Under the pieces are notes generated by a model that was given only the letters and a program-made list of their open reading frames with translations, was not told the origin of the DNA and made no database searches. A stretch of DNA of 42,876 bases from an uncultured Collinsella sp. (GTDB taxonomy: Bacteria; Actinomycetota; Coriobacteriia; Coriobacteriales; Coriobacteriaceae): assembly GCA_902479095.1 (NCBI GenBank), contig CABSNL010000012.1, forward strand, positions 1-42,876, given 5' to 3'. The translations under genes were made by a program, and so were the position numbers. Below, piece after piece: positions 25,828 to 34,729 of the stretch; within the stretch, counting starts at the first letter, position 1; every line of letters begins with the position of its first letter.

Positions 25828-26905
25828 GTGAGCGTTATGAAGTTTCTTAAAGACAAGCAGACGCGTCACGACTTTGTTACGTACGCCATGTGCGTTGTGG
25901 CGTTCGCCATCGTGTTCTTTATGCAGTCCAACCACATGATCCCGCGCATGATTGCTGGTCAGTTGGTTCCTATTACGGTCTACATCGTCATGGCCATTTC
26001 CCTCAACCTTGTCGTCGGCATCGCGGGCGACCTGTCGCTGGGCCATGCGGGCTTTATGAGTGTCGGCGCCTACACGGGCATCGTCACCGCCGTCGCGCTG
26101 GAGAGCGCCGTTCCCTCCGATCCGGTGCGCCTTATCATCAGCATCGTGGTCGGCGCTATCGCCGCTGCCATCTTGGGCTTCTTGATTGGTATCCCGGTCC
26201 TGCGCCTGAGCGGCGATTACCTGGCTATCGTGACGCTGGCCTTTGGCGAGATCATCAAAGAGATCGTCACCTGCCTCATTGTGGGCGTCGACTCCCGCGG
26301 CCTGCACGTGATCTTTAACATCACGGGCAACTCTACGATCGACGACCTGCACCTGCTCGAGGACGGCACCGCCATCATCAAGGGCGCCCAGGGCGCCTCG
26401 GGCGTGTCGACGTACTCGACCTTCCTCGCCGGTGCCATCCTGGTCATGGTCGCACTCGTGATCGTACTCAACCTGGTTCGCAGCCGTACCGGCCGTGCCA
26501 TTATGGCCGTGCGCGATAACAAGATTGCAGCCGAGTCCGTAGGCATCTCCGTCACCGAGTACCGCATGATCGCCTTCGTGGTTTCCGCTGCCCTCGCCGG
26601 TGCTGCCGGAGCCCTCTTCGGCGGTAACTTCTCGCAGCTCTCCGCCACCAAGTTCGACTTCAACACGTCCATTCTCATCCTGGTGTTCGTGGTCCTGGGC
26701 GGTCTGGGCAATATGCGCGGCTCCGTCATCGCGGCGGCATTGCTCACGGTGCTTCCCGAGCTGCTCCGTCAGTTCTCGGACTACCGCATGCTCATCTACG
26801 CCATCGTGCTGATCTTGGTCATGATCTTTACCAACAACCCGCAGCTCAAGGCGTTCTTCGGTCGCGTCAAGGACCGCTTTGCTTCCAAGAAGGAGGTGGC
26901 AGCCG

Positions 26906-26916
<11 letters not shown>
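25828..26916 (+). CDS. livM: Branched-chain amino-acid ABC transporter permease LivM
   Basis: A 362-residue membrane permease, partner of LivH. Typical parts are GIAGDLSLGHAGFMSVGAYT, LRLSGDYLAIVTLAFGEI, the coupling loop GRAIMAVRDNKIAAESVGIS and VFVVLGGLGNMRGSVIAA. The GTG at 25828 follows the livH stop with no gap; an ATG three codons on (25837), with AGGTGAG in front, is equally likely as the start. Its last 11 bases overlap the start of livG. Confidence 0.94.
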
Positions 26917-27766
<850 letters not shown>

Positions 27767-28480
27767 ATGGCAGAGCCGATGCTTTCCGTCTACAACATCA
27801 ACGTCTGGTACGGCGCCATCCACGCCATCAAGGATATCTCCTTTAACGTCAACGAGGGCGAGATCGTGGCCCTGATCGGTGCGAACGGTGCCGGCAAGTC
27901 CACAACGCTCAAGACTGTCTCGGGCCTGCTGCGCTCCAAGACCGGCTCCATCAAGTTTATGGGCGAGGACATTACCCATACGCCCGCTGATAAGCTGGTT
28001 GGTAAGGGCCTGGCTCAGGTTCCCGAGGGTCGTCGCGCCTTTTTGCAGATGACGGTCGAGGAGAACCTGGAGATGGGTGCCTATACGCAGCCCAAGTCCA
28101 CGGTGGCTCCGGGCCTGGAGCGCGTCTACGAGCAGTTCCCGCGCCTGAAGGAACGTCGTCGCCAGGTCGCCGGCACCCTTTCAGGCGGCGAGCAGCAGAT
28201 GCTCGTTATGGGGCGCGCCCTTATGAGTAACCCCAAACTGCTTATGCTCGACGAACCTTCCATGGGTCTGGCACCGATTCTGATCGAACAGATCTTCCAG
28301 ATTGTCGAGGACCTGCACAAGGCCGGCACCACGGTGCTTCTGGTCGAGCAAAACGCGCAGATGGCGCTTTCCATCGCCACACGCGGTTACGTGCTCGAGA
28401 CCGGCAAGATCACCATGACCGGCACCGGCCAAGAGCTACTGCACGACGACAACGTCCGCAAAGCATATCTTGGTGGTTAA
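27767..28480 (+). CDS. livF: Branched-chain amino-acid ABC transporter ATPase LivF
   Basis: A 237-residue ABC ATPase, the usual LivF length: Walker A GANGAGKST, signature LSGGEQQMLVMGRALM, Walker B LLMLDEPSMGLAP and the switch histidine position replaced by VEQNAQMAL as in the LivF family. It follows livG with no gap and ends the importer operon before a strong terminator. Confidence 0.95.
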   Translation: MAEPMLSVYNINVWYGAIHAIKDISFNVNEGEIVALIGANGAGKSTTLKTVSGLLRSKTGSIKFMGEDITHTPADKLVGKGLAQVPEGRRAFLQMTVEENLEMGAYTQPKSTVAPGLERVYEQFPRLKERRRQVAGTLSGGEQQMLVMGRALMSNPKLLMLDEPSMGLAPILIEQIFQIVEDLHKAGTTVLLVEQNAQMALSIATRGYVLETGKITMTGTGQELLHDDNVRKAYLGG

Positions 28481-28493
28481 TTCATTCAACGAA

Positions 28494-28528
28494 GGGGCAC
28501 TGACTATCCCGGTCAGCGCCCCTTTTTT
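28494..28528 (+). terminator. Terminator of the liv operon
   Basis: GGGGCACTGAC and GTCAGCGCCCC pair over 11 positions with one mismatch, a 7-base loop, and are followed by TTTTTT. A classical Rho-independent terminator. Confidence 0.92.
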
Positions 28529-28643
28529 GGTGCAAGGGGGTCAGGTTACTTTGCACCATAAACAGTCCCTATTCCACTGCAACTTCATGGAGATGTGTGA
28601 CAATGCCCGTCGGAAAACATCTGCTGTCTTTGGGGGTCTATCT

Positions 28644-29321
28644 ATGCTGTACGAGTTTTGTGCCGAGAACTTTGAGCGGGTGCCGGCGGCCATCGAGGCC
28701 GGTGCGGGGCGCATCGAGCTGTGCGATAACCTTGCCGTCGGTGGTACCACGCCCTCGGCCGGCGTTATCAGCGCTACGACCAACTATGCCCACGAACACG
28801 ATGCACGGGTGATGTGCATGATCCGTCCGCGTGGCGGCGACTTTCACTACAACCAGGATGAGCTGCGCATGATGGAGATGGACTTGGGCCTTGCCGTGAG
28901 TGCGGGCGTTGACGGCTTGGTCTTTGGCTGCTGCAAACCCTGCGCTGGCGGATGGGCGCTCGACGAGCTTACGCTTGGCGCCCTCGTGATGGCTGCGGGC
29001 TGCGCGACCGAGGAATGTAAGCGTGAGCCCATCGACATCATCTTCCACATGGCATTTGACCAGCTCTCGCCCGAGGCTCAGCTCGATGCGATTGATACAC
29101 TTGCCGACTGCGGCGTTACGCGCATCCTCACGCATGGCGGCGCTGCCGGTACGTCGATCGAGGACAACTTCGAAAACCTGGCCCGCTTAATCGAGTATGC
29201 GGGCGACCGCTTGACCATCCTTCCCGGCGGCGGCATTTCCACGGTCAACCGCGATACCGTGGCGGCGGCACTGGGCGTCTCCGAGCTCCATGGCACCAAG
29301 ATTGTGCCGCTGGAGGTGTAG
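28644..29321 (+). CDS. cutC: CutC family protein
   Basis: A 225-residue TIM-barrel protein of the CutC family: CAENFERVPAAIEAGAGRIE, LCDNLAVGGTTPSAG, MIRPRGGDFHYN, ILTHGGAAGTSIEDN and ILPGGGIS. CutC is annotated in copper homeostasis, but its true activity is uncertain. I chose the ATG at 28644 after GGGGG, which matches the family start; the frame runs 58 codons upstream across the liv terminator. Three bases separate it from the next gene, so the two are likely co-translated. Confidence 0.9.
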   Translation: MLYEFCAENFERVPAAIEAGAGRIELCDNLAVGGTTPSAGVISATTNYAHEHDARVMCMIRPRGGDFHYNQDELRMMEMDLGLAVSAGVDGLVFGCCKPCAGGWALDELTLGALVMAAGCATEECKREPIDIIFHMAFDQLSPEAQLDAIDTLADCGVTRILTHGGAAGTSIEDNFENLARLIEYAGDRLTILPGGGISTVNRDTVAAALGVSELHGTKIVPLEV

Positions 29322-29324
29322 CCC

Positions 29325-30122
29325 GTGGCACTTGTATTCGATGTCCAGCAGGCGAGCGGTAAGCCCGACGATAATCGTCGCCCTGGCACCGCGTGCCCCT
29401 TTTGCGACACGGAGGGGCTTGCCAACATCATCCAGCGCGATGGTGACTGCATCTGGCTCGAGAATAAGTTCAAGACATTGCGGGCCACACGTCAGACCGT
29501 ATTGATCGAGTCTGCCAATCACGACGCCGACCTGGTGACCTATGAACCGGATGAGCTGCATCATGTGATGCGGTTTGCCCTGGGCTGTTGGCAGCAGATG
29601 ATCGATTCCCAACAGTACTGCAGTGTGCTCATGTACAAGAACAAAGGCCCGCTTTCGGGCGGCAGCCTCGTCCATCCACACATGCAGATTGTGGGCTTGG
29701 AACAGGAGGACGGCTATGCGGCGCTGGCCTCAGCCAACTTTGAAGGCATCAGTGTCTGGCAACAGGGGAGAATCTCGGTCGACATCTCAACCGAACCGAT
29801 CATGGGGTTCTTTGAGATCAACGTTTCAGCCCCGCAGGGAATCGCTGCCAGCGATGACACGAGAGACCAAGCCGAGGCGGATCTCTTCGCCGATGCGATC
29901 CAGGTAGCTCTGCGCTATATCCTGAACGAGCACCACGGTGGTCGCGCAGAGTCGTACAACCTGTTCTTCTATCACCTGGGCGGTCGGACCATTGCCAAGG
30001 CGCTGCCACGTTGGGTGGTTTCGCCCTACTTTGTCGGCTATCGTTTGGCCCAGGTCAATGCTGAGACAACGCTCGATATCGATGCTGAGCGCCTGCGTGC
30101 GCATCTGGAAACGCTCGTATAG
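29325..30122 (+). CDS. DUF4931 protein, GalT/HIT-like
   Basis: A 265-residue cytoplasmic protein. CPFCD near residue 24 gives a possible zinc pair, and GPLSGGSLVHPHMQIVG near residue 109 gives the His-x-His-x-Gln motif of galactose-1-phosphate uridylyltransferase and HIT enzymes. It fits the DUF4931 group as I remember it. It may transfer or hydrolyse a nucleotide group; the substrate is unknown. The start is a GTG at 29325 with GGAGGTG upstream, only three bases after cutC. Confidence 0.82.
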   Translation: MALVFDVQQASGKPDDNRRPGTACPFCDTEGLANIIQRDGDCIWLENKFKTLRATRQTVLIESANHDADLVTYEPDELHHVMRFALGCWQQMIDSQQYCSVLMYKNKGPLSGGSLVHPHMQIVGLEQEDGYAALASANFEGISVWQQGRISVDISTEPIMGFFEINVSAPQGIAASDDTRDQAEADLFADAIQVALRYILNEHHGGRAESYNLFFYHLGGRTIAKALPRWVVSPYFVGYRLAQVNAETTLDIDAERLRAHLETLV

Positions 30123-30152
30123 CAAGACTAACACCCGCGTAATGCGGACAGT

Positions 30153-31151
30153 CTAGCGTGCCATGGCGTCGCGGCCGGCTTCGACGCGCTTGCGCTGGGC
30201 GGCGCGCTCCTCGCCGGTCAGACGCTCAAAGAGATGCCCGATAAGCGAGGCGAGTACCTGCTGAAACAGCGTTCCGCACATGACGGGAAACACGACTTCG
30301 CCCGGAAAGTACTGCGTGGCGATGACGGCGCCCGAAGAGATGTTACGCATGCCGCAGGTAAAGCACATGGTGGTCGTCTCGCTATATGGCAGATGCAGCG
30401 TATGGGCGACCAGAAAACCGACGACAAAGCCACTGATGGCGAAGACCAAAATAAAGAGGGCGACTTCCAAGCGCACCGCGTTCATGTGCAGCACGTACTC
30501 GCTCATGGCGGTGGAGTTGGAGGCGATAACGCCCATCATCATGAATTTGCAGGCGGGCGAGAGCACGGGGGAGAGTTTTTCGTGCCCCCATCCGCGCGTG
30601 AGCTCGTTGATCACGATGCCGAGCACGGCGGGGATGGCGATCATAAAGGCCATGTCTTGCATCATGCTCGGCACATCGATCGAGACGGTGGCGCCCAGCA
30701 GGAGCTTGAGCGTAAGCGGAATCGTCACAGGGGAGATGACCGAGGACGTCAGGATGATGGTGAGCGCGAGCGGGCCGTTGCCGCCGAACATGCTGATCCA
30801 CATAAAAGCGGTGACTGCCACGGGCACACTGTATTCGAGCACGATGCCGCAGACAAGGTTGGGGTTGGAACCAAAGAACAACGATCCCATGGCATAGGCC
30901 GCGATGGGAATAAGCGCCGCCGAGACAAATAACGCCAAAATCAGATGCAGGGGACGGTGGAACACCTCAGCCACCTGGTGGAAGGTGTTGCTGAGCGCGC
31001 CTTGGAACGTCATAAAGGCAAACAGGGTGGGAACGATGGGCTTGAGAACGCCGATCTGCTGAGGAAAGAGCACGCCGAGCGCCACGCAAATCGGAACGAT
31101 GACCTGCATATGTCCTGCGAGAAATTTGCCCAGTCCAACCCATTGCTTCAT
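30153..31151 (-). CDS. Bile acid:sodium symporter family protein
   Basis: A 332-residue membrane protein with nine or ten helices of the BASS fold: FAFMTFQGALSNTFHQ, GIVLEYSVPVAVTAFMWISM, LTSSVISPVTIPLTLKLLLG and FTCGMRNISSGAVIATQYFP. The GMRNxxxG-type segment is characteristic. Bacterial members import organic anions with sodium, not necessarily bile acids. The start at 31151 has GGGAG somewhat far upstream. It converges on the DUF4931 gene; a small hairpin (AGACT/AGTCT with CCGC/GCGG inside) lies in the 30-base gap. Confidence 0.85.
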   Translation of the reverse strand: MKQWVGLGKFLAGHMQVIVPICVALGVLFPQQIGVLKPIVPTLFAFMTFQGALSNTFHQVAEVFHRPLHLILALFVSAALIPIAAYAMGSLFFGSNPNLVCGIVLEYSVPVAVTAFMWISMFGGNGPLALTIILTSSVISPVTIPLTLKLLLGATVSIDVPSMMQDMAFMIAIPAVLGIVINELTRGWGHEKLSPVLSPACKFMMMGVIASNSTAMSEYVLHMNAVRLEVALFILVFAISGFVVGFLVAHTLHLPYSETTTMCFTCGMRNISSGAVIATQYFPGEVVFPVMCGTLFQQVLASLIGHLFERLTGEERAAQRKRVEAGRDAMAR

Positions 31152-31289
31152 ATGCTCTTGTGACTCCCTTTGCTCGTGAATCCGTTTTGAATGGATATGC
31201 TAGACGCTCGCATGCGTCCGTGTGGCTGAAACGCTCGATTATTTCGAGGCTATTACCGCCCTCGTTTATCGAAACCACGGCGTGCTGGA

Positions 31290-31318
31290 TGTTGTGCGTC
31301 CGCGCTGCACGGTATAAT
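31290..31318 (+). promoter_or_regulatory. Likely promoter of the recJ-relA operon
   Basis: A perfect -10 TATAAT stands at 31313-31318, with TTGTGC at 31292-31297 as a weak -35 at the short spacing of 15 bases. It lies about 110 bases before the recJ start in the 275-base divergent gap. Confidence 0.5.
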
Positions 31319-31426
31319 AAATCCGTTCAACAGATCTGCCTGCCGAAGCGGGCATGCACAGAGGACTCATCGCTATGAACCGTGAGAGGTATCGCGGCGA
31401 CCTGCCCCTATCGGGGGTGGGCGCCT

Positions 31427-34400
31427 ATGTCATCGCTTAAGACGACGCATCGCTGGGCGGTCGCTCAGCAAAACCCCGAGCTCGAAAAGGAGCTTTCGGC
31501 TGGCCTGGGCATACCCGGGCTGGTGGCGCGCATTATGGTTGCGCACGGCATTACATCCATCGAGGAAGGCCAGCTGTTTTTGACGCCTTCGCTCGATCGC
31601 GACTGGGCGGACCCACTCGTTATTCCGGGCATGGTGGTCGTCGCCGACCGCGTTGAGCGTGCTATTCGCAGCCACGAGCGTATCGCCGTCTTTGGCGATT
31701 TTGACGTCGACGGCATTACGTCGACTTGTCTGTTGACCGAGGCGCTACGTTCGTTTGGCGCCAACGTCACGCCGTTTATTCCGCACCGCTTTGACGAGGG
31801 CTACGGCCTGTCGCGTGCGGCGCTCGACCGCGTCAACGAGCTCGCTCAACCCAACCTGATTGTGACCGTCGATAACGGCATTGCCGCCAAGGAAGAGGTT
31901 TCCTATCTGGAGAGCCTGGGGATCGATTTGGTGGTCACGGACCATCACGAGCCCTCCGACCAGGTGCCGCAGGGTGTGCCCCTGACCGACCCCAAGCTCG
32001 AGGACGAGGGCCCCTCGCGTGAGCTTGCCGGTGCTGGTGTGGCGCTCAAGCTGGTGCAAGTCCTGGGTGAGCGCCTGGGCAAGCCGTCGTATTGGCGTTC
32101 GCTAATCGAGGTCGCGGCGCTGGGCGCCGTGTCCGACATGATGCCGCTCACGCCCGAGAACCGCGCGCTGGTTGCCGAGGGCATCCAGCAGATGCGCGTA
32201 ACCGCTCGCCCGGGCTATATCGCGCTTGCCGCGCTCGCCAAGGCGGACCTTTCGAGCATTACGGCGGATGGCCTGTCATTCTCGCTCATTCCCCGCTTAA
32301 ACGCTGCCGGTCGCATGGCTGATCCCAAGCTGGCGCTCGACCTGCTGCTTGCCCGCGATCCCATCGAAGCAAGCGCACTGGCGGCTGAGCTCGAGGAAAT
32401 CAACCGCCAGCGCCGTGAGATCGAGGCGGAGCTCACGCGCGATGCCATGGCAAAGGTCGAGGAGACCTATGACGGCGGACGCGCGATCGTCGTGGGCGGC
32501 GAAGGCTGGCACGAGGGCGTCAAGGGCATCGTGGCAAGCCGTCTGACCAACCGCTACCACGTGCCGGCTCTGCTGTTCTCGATCGAGGACGGTATCGCGC
32601 GCGGCTCTGGTCGCTCGGTGGGCAAAGTTAACCTGTTTGACGCCATCGAGCGCTGTTCCGACCTGATGATTCGTCGCGGCGGACATGCCGGTGCGGTGGG
32701 TGTGACCATCGAGGCATCCAAGCTCGACGAGTTCCGCCGTCGCCTTTCCGCCGTGTTGTCCGAGCTTCCCGCCGAGGACTTTGAGGACACCGACGAGGTT
32801 GCCGCCACGGTCGACCTTTCCGAGCTGAATATCGAGACTATAGAGCAGATTTCCCGCCTTGAGCCGTTTGGCCAGGGTAATAAGGTGCCGCTGCTGGCTG
32901 CCGAGGGCGTGACGATGTGTGATCGCGCCGTGGTGGGTAAAACCGGCGAGCACATGCGCTTTGTGGCGACCGATGGCGCCGCGAGTGTGCCGGCCATTAT
33001 GTTCCGCGTGCCGCAAATCGATAAGCTCATCAACTGCGATAGCGCTGTCGACTTGGTGTTCGAGGCCGTTGCCGAGCATTGGCAGGGTCGTGTGAAGCCC
33101 AAGCTCATGGTCAAGGATGTTCTGGTCCGCGATACCACGCTGCCCAGCGTCGACGATCCGGCATGCGAGCTTCGTCGTGGCGTGCAGCCGGCGGATTCCG
33201 GCCTGCGCTTGGAGTCGCGCAAGCGCGAGACGCTCGCCCAGCTTTCCTATACCGAGCTCACGCGCTCGCTTATCCATAGCTTTATCGGATCGAACCAGCC
33301 GCACCGCGCGCAGGTTGAGGCGCTCGACGCCTTGGCCGATCACCAGAGTGTCTTGACGGTTATGGGAACGGGCCGCGGCAAGTCGCTCATCTTCCATGTG
33401 CATGCCGCGCGTGAGGCGGTGCTTCGCGGACGTGCGAGCATCTTTGTCTATCCGCTGCGTGCACTTGTTGCCGACCAGGCCTATCACCTCTCGTCGACGA
33501 TGGCATCGCTTGGCATTGGCGTTGGCGTGCTGACCGGCGAGACCGTGGAGGCCGCACGCGATGACGTGTTCGCCGGCCTAGCTTCGGGCCGCACCGGTAT
33601 CGTGCTCACGACGCCCGAGTTCCTATCTATCCACCGTGACCGCTTCGCGCGTTCGGGCCGCATCGGCTTTGTCGTTATCGATGAGGCGCATCATGCCGGT
33701 CTTGCCAAGGGCGGCGACCGGAGCGCATACCTCGACATGCCCGATATCCTCAAGGCCCTGGGCGATCCGGTCGTTATGGCGGCGACGGCCACCGCGACGG
33801 CTCCGGTCGTGGCGGAGCTTGCCCGCGTGCTGCCGATTACCCGTACGGTGGTCGACGAGACCGTGCGCGAGAACTTGCAGCTCGAGGACGACCGCGATCT
33901 TGCGAGCCGCGAAAACCGCCTGGTGTCCATCGTCGCGACGGGGGAGAAGACCGTCATCTACGTCAACTCGCGTGATCAGTCCGTGGCGCTTGCCAAGACG
34001 CTACGCAAACGCGTTCCCGACTGCGCGTCGCATATCGCCTTTTACAACGCGGGCCTTACGCGCACCGACCGCCATCGCGTAGAGGAGGCGTTTCGAGACG
34101 GCAGCCTCAGCTGCATTGTCTCGACATCTGCCTTTGGCGAGGGCGTCAACCTTCCCGATATTCGTCATGTCGTGCTCTATCACATGCCGTTTGGCGGCAT
34201 TGAGTTTAACCAGATGAGTGGCCGCGCCGGTCGCGATGGCCAGCCCGCCGTGATCCATCTGCTCTATTCGTCGCGCGATGCCCGCATTAACGAGCGCCTA
34301 CTCGACTGCTATGCGCCTGAGCGCGACGAGCTCGTCACGCTCTATCGTGCGTTGCAGACCATGTGGCGCTCCAACCGCGGCAAGACCGGGGACGATTCCT

Positions 34401-34714
34401 TTAGCGCGAGCGATATCGACATCGCGCAGATGTGCCTTGCCATCGATGCGCGCACGCCGGTCGACGAGCGCTCGGTGGAAAGTGGCCTGGGAATCTTCGA
34501 AGAGCTTGGTTTCTGTCGCGTTTCGGGGTTTGACGACACTCGTCGCATCGCGATGGCCGAAAATCCCGGCCGCGTGCAATTGAGCAGGTCGATTCGCTAT
34601 TTGGAGGGCTTGCGCTCGCGCATGGAGTTCTCGGCTTTTCGGAGCTGGGCACTCGATTCGTGCGCTTCTGATATGCTAGCCAAAGTTAACCGCCCGATCG
34701 TTCCGCGGGCCTAG
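31427..34714 (+). CDS. recJ: RecJ single-strand exonuclease fused to a RecQ-like helicase
   Basis: A 1095-residue protein; bacterial RecJ is usually 560-790. Residues 40-560 are RecJ: GDFDVDGITST (90-), VTDHHEP (DHH at 172-174), NAAGRM (292-), GGHAGAVG of DHHA1 (418-) and an OB domain ending near LMVKDVLVRD. Residues 600-960 are a superfamily 2 helicase with all main motifs: VMGTGRGKSLIF (Walker A, about 645), FVYPLRALVADQ, VIDEAHHAG (DEAH, 752-755), MAATATAT, SAFGEGVNLPDIRHVVLY and QMSGRAGRDGQ (929-). After it comes a 130-residue tail (IFEELGFCRVSG near 1023) like the C terminus of Firmicutes RecJ as I recall it. Nuclease and ATPase residues look intact, so one chain may unwind and degrade DNA 5'-3' in repair. 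The ATG at 31427 has GGGGGTGG upstream. relA follows 15 bases later. Confidence 0.92.
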   Translation: MSSLKTTHRWAVAQQNPELEKELSAGLGIPGLVARIMVAHGITSIEEGQLFLTPSLDRDWADPLVIPGMVVVADRVERAIRSHERIAVFGDFDVDGITSTCLLTEALRSFGANVTPFIPHRFDEGYGLSRAALDRVNELAQPNLIVTVDNGIAAKEEVSYLESLGIDLVVTDHHEPSDQVPQGVPLTDPKLEDEGPSRELAGAGVALKLVQVLGERLGKPSYWRSLIEVAALGAVSDMMPLTPENRALVAEGIQQMRVTARPGYIALAALAKADLSSITADGLSFSLIPRLNAAGRMADPKLALDLLLARDPIEASALAAELEEINRQRREIEAELTRDAMAKVEETYDGGRAIVVGGEGWHEGVKGIVASRLTNRYHVPALLFSIEDGIARGSGRSVGKVNLFDAIERCSDLMIRRGGHAGAVGVTIEASKLDEFRRRLSAVLSELPAEDFEDTDEVAATVDLSELNIETIEQISRLEPFGQGNKVPLLAAEGVTMCDRAVVGKTGEHMRFVATDGAASVPAIMFRVPQIDKLINCDSAVDLVFEAVAEHWQGRVKPKLMVKDVLVRDTTLPSVDDPACELRRGVQPADSGLRLESRKRETLAQLSYTELTRSLIHSFIGSNQPHRAQVEALDALADHQSVLTVMGTGRGKSLIFHVHAAREAVLRGRASIFVYPLRALVADQAYHLSSTMASLGIGVGVLTGETVEAARDDVFAGLASGRTGIVLTTPEFLSIHRDRFARSGRIGFVVIDEAHHAGLAKGGDRSAYLDMPDILKALGDPVVMAATATATAPVVAELARVLPITRTVVDETVRENLQLEDDRDLASRENRLVSIVATGEKTVIYVNSRDQSVALAKTLRKRVPDCASHIAFYNAGLTRTDRHRVEEAFRDGSLSCIVSTSAFGEGVNLPDIRHVVLYHMPFGGIEFNQMSGRAGRDGQPAVIHLLYSSRDARINERLLDCYAPERDELVTLYRALQTMWRSNRGKTGDDSFSASDIDIAQMCLAIDARTPVDERSVESGLGIFEELGFCRVSGFDDTRRIAMAENPGRVQLSRSIRYLEGLRSRMEFSAFRSWALDSCASDMLAKVNRPIVPRA

Positions 34715-34729
34715 GGGAAGGGGACCTCG

